Positions 58,336-64,000 of a DNA stretch of 64,000 nt are shown in pieces. Made by a program: the position numbers and the translations under genes. Location: the NCBI GenBank assembly GCA_027625915.1, contig JANTQA010000047.1, positions 13,950,001-14,014,000 of the forward strand. The letters run 5' to 3'. Position 1 is the first letter of the stretch. Each line of letters opens with the position of its first letter. The notes below the pieces were generated by a model. The model saw nothing but the letters and a program-made list of their open reading frames with translations. It had not been told where the DNA came from and ran no database searches. The stretch is from Anaeramoeba flamelloides. Taxonomy: Eukaryota; Metamonada; Anaeramoebidae.

Positions 58336-61300
58336 AAAGAATGGTTTGAAATCCTTGTTTGTATCTCTTTTAACAATTGCTGGGAGAGTAAGTTAGGAGA
58401 TCAAATAAAGAGAGAATTTGTTCTTTAGTGATTACAAAAGGCTGATATTTAAAAAAACATTAAAAAAATGAATATCCCTCGAAGAAAATTATTAAAGCAG
58501 TTTTACTCTGTTTGGAAACATATTGTGATTTTTGTTAAGAAAAGAATGTTTGGGTGAGTTTCTTGTTTTTAATGAGGTAGTCAGTTAAATAGGAACTTTT
58601 TTAAAGTTATAGAAAGTAATCTCTGATTTTCAATTTTTAGTTATTCTTCATCTAACAATAATTGCTATTTTCTTTAACATATTTTGAAACTAAAGTTATA
58701 TTTAAAGTGGTAGGTTGTTATAATGGTGGTGGTGTTGTTGGTGTTGTGTTTAGGAGATTATTTTCTTTGTCTCTGTTTTGAAAATTTAGTTTTTTTTGGA
58801 TTATTTTTTTATTTGTCAAAAATTAGTTTTGATTTTTAAAAAAAGTTTTAAATTTGACAAATAAATTTAAAAATTGATTTTTATTTCAATAAAATACCCA
58901 AAATTATTTTTACTCTGATGAAATTAACTTAGTTTATAAAAATGAATTAAATCAGATTTCTAATAATACAAAAATTGAAGAATGTTTTTGTAGATTGTTG
59001 TATTGGATTATTTTAACAACAAAACCCCTTTAATTCATATTTTGAGAGATCTTTTGATCTAACTTTTTTTTTTCTCAGAACACTCAAAACATTTATGTTC
59101 ATAGAAAATCAAATATTAATATTTAATCAAAATTAGTTCAATACTAAAGAATTTCCAAAAAAATCTAGGTTGGTCAAAAGATTTCATTTTTTCGAAATTC
59201 TGGAAATACTTTTGATGTTGGATTCAAATCTCCAAGTTTACTCATACTTGTCCCAGTTTTTTTTGTGTTTTTGTCTCTTGTCCTTCATAAGAGTACAAAT
59301 TGTTTTATAATCTCTTCAAAACCAGTAATAATCTTTCTTTCAGGTTGTTGTGTAAAAGAAAGGGGTATTTGGGGATTTATTGTTCAGAGTTAAGTTTTGA
59401 AAACTACTTGTTATGGTAGTGAGAAAATTATGAATTGACTCCATTAGTGTAAGAAATAATTGTTTATTTATTATTTTTTTTTTTTTACTTTTTTTCAAAA
59501 ATGTTAGAGAGAATTTTTTTTTTTATACCTCATTTGATCAAGAAAAGCCATTTTAAAAAATGTAACTCGCCGTGAACTATTAAATAGAAATATATATAGC
59601 TGTATATAAATCAGTATCAATAAAATATCAACATATTTAATCTTATTAATATTTCACTTTTTATATTATTCTCTACATATAAAAACTTGATAATTTAAAA
59701 ATTTTTTAATAGTTTACTCAAAAACCGCAAAATTAAAATAATTTAAAATTTTTGAAATTTGTTTTACAGTTTTTTTATTACTATTAAATACAATATAAAA
59801 AGATCAAAATTTTCTTTTAGCTTTCCAAAAAAAAAATAGACCTCTCAAAAATTAATATTAAAACATCTAGTTCCACGAATTATAAAAGGTCAAATGAATA
59901 ATTTAAGCTTCTTTTCTGAATTGAAAAATTGAAATTTAGGATGATTTATAAAATCTATTTTGGAACGCTGAATGAAAATATTGTTCACTTTATTTTACAA
60001 CAAATATATTGAACTTTCAATGAAAAAAGGTTTTATAAAGATTTTTTACTAATAGATATTTTTTTTCAAAATTTATCACATACCATCAATTTTCACAAGG
60101 TTTTGATTCTATTTTCAAAGATCACCTTTTATTAAAAAAATTTCTTACTTAAAAAAGGATCTAAAATGAAAAAAAGAAGAAAACAGAAGAGAAAAAGAAA
60201 AATAAATATTTTAAAAAATAAGAAAAGAAATTAGAATAAATCATTTTGATATAAAAAGCAGATTTTTTTCTAATAAGAATATGGAATTCATTATCACAGG
60301 ACATCTTCTAAGAACATTATAAAGCCACAAATTATTTTTGAAAGGGAATTTATAAGGAATTTGGCTTTTATTGGTTATTTTGAAATATTAAACATCAATA
60401 TTGGGAGCGAGAGGGTAGTTGTTATCCTCGGTGTTTTTTTATATGGTGATTTCAAGAAAAAAAATATTCTTGAAATTTTGTCGAATATCATGATTTTATT
60501 ATTTTTCTTTATAAAGTTGGGTAAATCGCAATTATTTCAGTTATCGTGAATTCATTACTAATCTAATAAAAATCATTCTATTTTATCAACCCCGTTATTT
60601 ACTTTTTTTTATAATTGTCCTTGCGTCCACAATACACTTTTTGAAATTTTTTTTTGGAAAAATATACGCCACTTTTCATTTACATGATATGTAACAAGTT
60701 CAAACTTGTTATTTTTATAGAGTTATTTTAATTAGATATAAATAACTTTAAAATATATCCGATTATTATAAAAAAAATTTCAAAAACGAAAAAAAAATAT
60801 TAATTATACTCTTTTTGATAACTTCAATTATAATAAACACTATTGGTTAATAAAAGATCTTTGATTGGAAAATATTTTTAAAGACATTATATGATTTATG
60901 TATAATAAACGCAATTTTAATGTAATATTATATTCAAATTTATTAGTTAAAATTTTGAAATACTTGTCTTCACAGATAAGAAGTTATTGTATTATCTTTC
61001 AAAGGGGTTTTAAATTTAGTAAAATATTTTCCAAACCAACAATCAATTATATTGAAAATTAAATAATTATTTATTAATTTAAATTGAAAAAAATTTTTTC
61101 TTTTGATTTCTGAAAAGATAGGCACTTGTCCGACACTTTTGTTACGTTTTCCAGAACTTATAATAATCAAGTAAAATATATAGCTTTACTCAATTCTTTT
61201 AACATCTCGAAACCGAAGAATACTGCATTTAAATTCTCTATAACCACTTTAGTTTTTCTTGGGTTTTCTATTTATTTGTAAAATCACGGAATGTGTAGAT

Positions 61301-61708
61301 AAAACAGTAAATATCAACAAAACCACCCTTTTGTTTAGACTGGCAATAATTACCCGAAAGATTTTTTTACTGGTTTTCAGTTTTATTAGAAAAGTACACA
61401 CTTTCAAAAATATTGATTATTCTCCTTTAAAGTTATTATTTCAAAGTTGAATTAAACTAAAATTCATTAACACATTTTGATTCAAAATTTTTGCCAAAAA
61501 AAAAAAACTTTTTTTCTCTACAAGAGACTTTTTGAAAATTATCTGTTCCGTAAAAACAATAAATATTACATCCTCAAATTTTTAAAGTTTGGGATGTTGG
61601 TTATCTTATAAATAAATTTTCTTATAACGGCAAATTGTTCATTAAATTATTAGTTTTATCTAACTTGGAATTTCGTATTTTTATTTTTTTAATAATAGTT
61701 TTACTGTA
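58336..61708. other. Intergenic, right arm
   Basis: No gene recognised. 58700-58755 is rich in GGT/GTT triplets upstream of the PLP gene. 59547-59571 is a solo end of the MITE at 55089. Around 61105-61140 is an end of the GGCACTCTAC repeat family. Confidence 0.4.
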
Positions 61709-63364
61709 TAGTGATCAAAATAATACGTGTAAAATGACTTTAATCCATCACTACAAGGAAAATTTTTTCAAAAAAAAAATCTCTAAATTTTGTATTTTTG
61801 AAATACACTTATATAATAAACATTATTATACATAACAATTTTCAATGAAGTTTACAACTTTAATAGATATTAATAGGAATTGAAAAAAAAATGAAATTTT
61901 TCAGTAATATTTTTTTCATTTTTAATTGTAAAATTTTTGAATTTTTTAATTGACTTAGTAGAGAGATAATTTTCAAGTATTTTTTTAATAGTCTAAAAGG
62001 AAACATATTTTTCAATTTGAAAATAGTACAAAATATTTCAATCAAAAAACTATTGCTCAATTAAATTGAAAATCTGATTTTTTTTCTGTTTTTGGAATAT
62101 TTTTTATCATTTTATTTTTTTCCATACTTGAGTTTTTATATACGTTCCCGGTTGTTTTATGCAAATTGCTTTAACATATATTCTTTTTTCAATCTTAATG
62201 TTCAATCAAAAATTAATTCATTTCAACTTTTTCCAATAAAAAAATACCCTGAAAATAGGTGTTTTTTTTCAAAAGTCAGTATTTTTGAAAAAGGGGGTAT
62301 TCAGATTTTCATGAGTTTAATAGCCATCCCTTTTTTATTACATAAAATTATGATAACTTTGTATAAATAATTTATAAAAGAAATATAACTGAAATCCAAT
62401 GTATAGTTTTGGCTAACTTTAATTTTAGGTATTTAAATTTTCCTTGTAGTGATGTTTCAAAATATTATCCGTGTTTTTTTTCTTATTGTACCAAGGCAAC
62501 ATACAATTGACTGCCAAATAGTATACCTAAGTTCAAATCGTTTTTGAATGTAAAGGTCTGGTTATATTCAGTGAAATTTAAATTATTCATTCAAATAGTT
62601 GAAAGTTTTCCATAATATTCTCAATTTTTTTGAATTTTTTTGAATTTTTTGTTGAAAAAAAATTTTATAAAAATTTACTCTATTTTTTAAGATAAATTTT
62701 GCAATTTGATCCTTCCTTTTTAGAATATCTTTTTAAATAATAGAACTTTAAGAAATCAACACCAGATTTCTTTAGGGTTTATTATTAGTTTCTTTGGTTG
62801 GTTAATGTATAGGTCTTCATTAACAAAAAAAAACGCTTTTTATTTTGAAACACCATTAAATTTTTTTGCAGGCTTTATTTTGACTACTGTAGTCATAACA
62901 AAACATGCAAAAAAAATAATACGTCATTTACAATTAAAAGTGTGTTTCTTTTGTTATAGAAGACCTATATATCAACGGATCAAAGAAACTGATAATAAAC
63001 CCTAAATAAATATGGTACTGGTTTCTTAAAGTTTTATTATTTGAAATAAAATTTAAAAAAAGAAGGATTAAATTGGAAAATTTTTCTTAAAAAATAGAGT
63101 AAATTTTTATATAAATTTTGTCATCTAAAAAAACAAAAAATTTTAAAAAAATTGAGAATATTATGATAAAATTTTCAACAAATTGCATTAATAATTTAAA
63201 TTTTACTGAAAATATCAAGGGGTTTACTTTCAAAATTGATTTTAAGTTGGGTATATTATTTTGTAGTTGATTGGGTGTTACACTGGAACAAGAAGAAAAA
63301 AAAGAACGAATTATATTTTCAAACATGGATTATAGTTGTTGTGAACACATTATTTTGATCACTG
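61709..63364. mobile_element. Composite palindromic element of two inverted units, one interrupted
   Basis: The left end TAGTGATCAAAATAATACGT and the right end (reverse) CAGTGATCAAAATAATGTGT mark the limits; TA precedes the left end. Each half is a copy of the unit at 12689-13158. The left unit (61709-61748 plus 62452 to about 62885) and the right unit (about 62890-63364, inverted) pair over about 450 bp. The left unit carries an insertion at 61749-62451. Confidence 0.65.
61749..62451. mobile_element. Element with CACTACAAGG ends inserted in the palindrome
   Basis: The termini CACTACAAGGAAAATTT and AAATTTTCCTTGTAGTG are perfect 17-bp inverted repeats. AT lies on both sides (61747-61748 and 62452-62453). 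The uninterrupted arm at 63318-63345 reads ATAATCCATGTTTG in reverse, so the AT is a 2-bp target duplication. CACTA-type ends suggest the CMC/EnSpm superfamily, although 2 bp is shorter than its common 3 bp. The 703 bp carry no recognisable transposase. Confidence 0.65.
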
Positions 63365-63404
63365 AAGTAGAAATATATCCAATCATTTTTTCTTTTAAGT
63401 TTGT

Positions 63405-63800
63405 TAAGGGGTTAGCGTCTACCAAGGGGAAGCCTAAGAACAAAGTATGTTGTTATTGGACTTAACCACATTAGTGCTACATGGTTCAAATTTCTAAAAA
63501 ATCGATTAGTCAATTAGCAATATTTGTTGATCCTTATCAATTAAAAATAATCTATGTATTAGTAAAAAACTCAACAATTTCAGAATAAAATCTACATTTT
63601 GCCATAAACTTAAAGGTTGAATTATCAATATTCAGACTACAAAGTCACAAAATATCTTTCTTAAATTTGTGGTGAAATGTAGATTAGTTTTTAAAAAATT
63701 CGTTTTTTTTTAAAAATTAAATAATTAACGAATTAGATTTTTTTGACAAATTATTTCTCAAAACATGTAAATACATTGAATGTACCAGTATATTTATCAA
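63405..63800. repeat. Dispersed repeat, copy of 33830-34200 (inverted)
   Basis: Blocks TATTTGTTGATCC, CAACAATTTCA, AACTTAAAGGTTGA, AATATTCAGACT and AAATATCTTTCTTAAATTTG align in order with the reverse complement of 34200-33830. The start (63405-63480) has mixed base composition and looks like decayed coding sequence. Confidence 0.55.
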
Positions 63801-64000
63801 ACGTAAAGAAAACTAATCAGTCTTTGTGCTTTTATGTTGATGATTATTGAGTTGATCTTTGAAATTAAAAAATTATAAAAATAGTTACTTATGGAAGTTC
63901 TAAATATGAATTATTAAATGCCAGAATACTGTCTTTTGTGGTTTTTATTTTTTGGATTTGGTAAAGGAATGAAAAAAATTTTTTCAATATGAAACTTTTT
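63801..64000. other. Right edge, nothing recognised
   Basis: AT-rich sequence without a supported feature. Confidence 0.3.

Noticed and set aside
63271-63465. Small gene at the right end
   Set aside because: It overlaps the end of the palindromic element and the start of a dispersed repeat, with no family match.

Overview
The window is nuclear DNA of a very AT-rich protist. It has spliceosomal introns (GT..AG), standard stop codons (genes end in TAA or TAG), asparagine-, serine- and Lys/Glu-rich low-complexity stretches inside otherwise conserved proteins, and long transposon-filled spaces. The Glu-Lys-Arg runs, the TALE-like homeobox and the eukaryotic trafficking genes fit a free-living amoeba or amoeboflagellate such as Anaeramoeba. 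That assignment is inference, because no marker here fixes the species.

Nine genes can be supported. From left to right they are: a two- or three-exon coiled-coil protein (340-1500, +); a six-exon CaMK-type kinase of 308 residues (5538-12369, -); VPS15, the regulatory kinase-like subunit of class III PI3-kinase (16254-21235, -); a single-exon homeobox protein with long charged repeats (29767-32067, +); a solitary 5S rRNA gene (33267-33387, +); the coatomer delta subunit in three exons (36609-42303, -), with an in-frame TAA in its linker; ribosomal protein eL20 in two exons (46604-47339, -); an UNC93-like membrane protein (51203-52834, +); and a molybdenum-cofactor-sulfurase-like PLP enzyme with an N-terminal membrane anchor (56638-58335, -). 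There are no operons and the genes do not form one pathway, although VPS15 and delta-COP both serve membrane traffic.

Introns fall into two classes: about 100-390 nt, and three giants of 2.05, 3.42 and 3.74 kb. The giants hold transposon debris: an antisense LINE relic in the kinase gene, and a LINE 3' end plus two TTAA-flanked elements in the delta-COP gene.

The intergenic DNA is a graveyard of small DNA transposons. Visible families include: four copies of a 196-bp palindromic TA-flanked MITE; two palindromic elements of 419 and 442 bp sharing termini; a 249-bp TA-flanked MITE; TTAA-flanked elements; a Tc1/mariner relic set in (TA)n tracts; and, at the right end, a CACTAC-ended element inserted into a palindromic element whose uninterrupted sequence can be read in the opposite arm. 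Several other dispersed repeats occur in two or more copies. No CRISPR array, tRNA, operon or complete autonomous transposon was seen.
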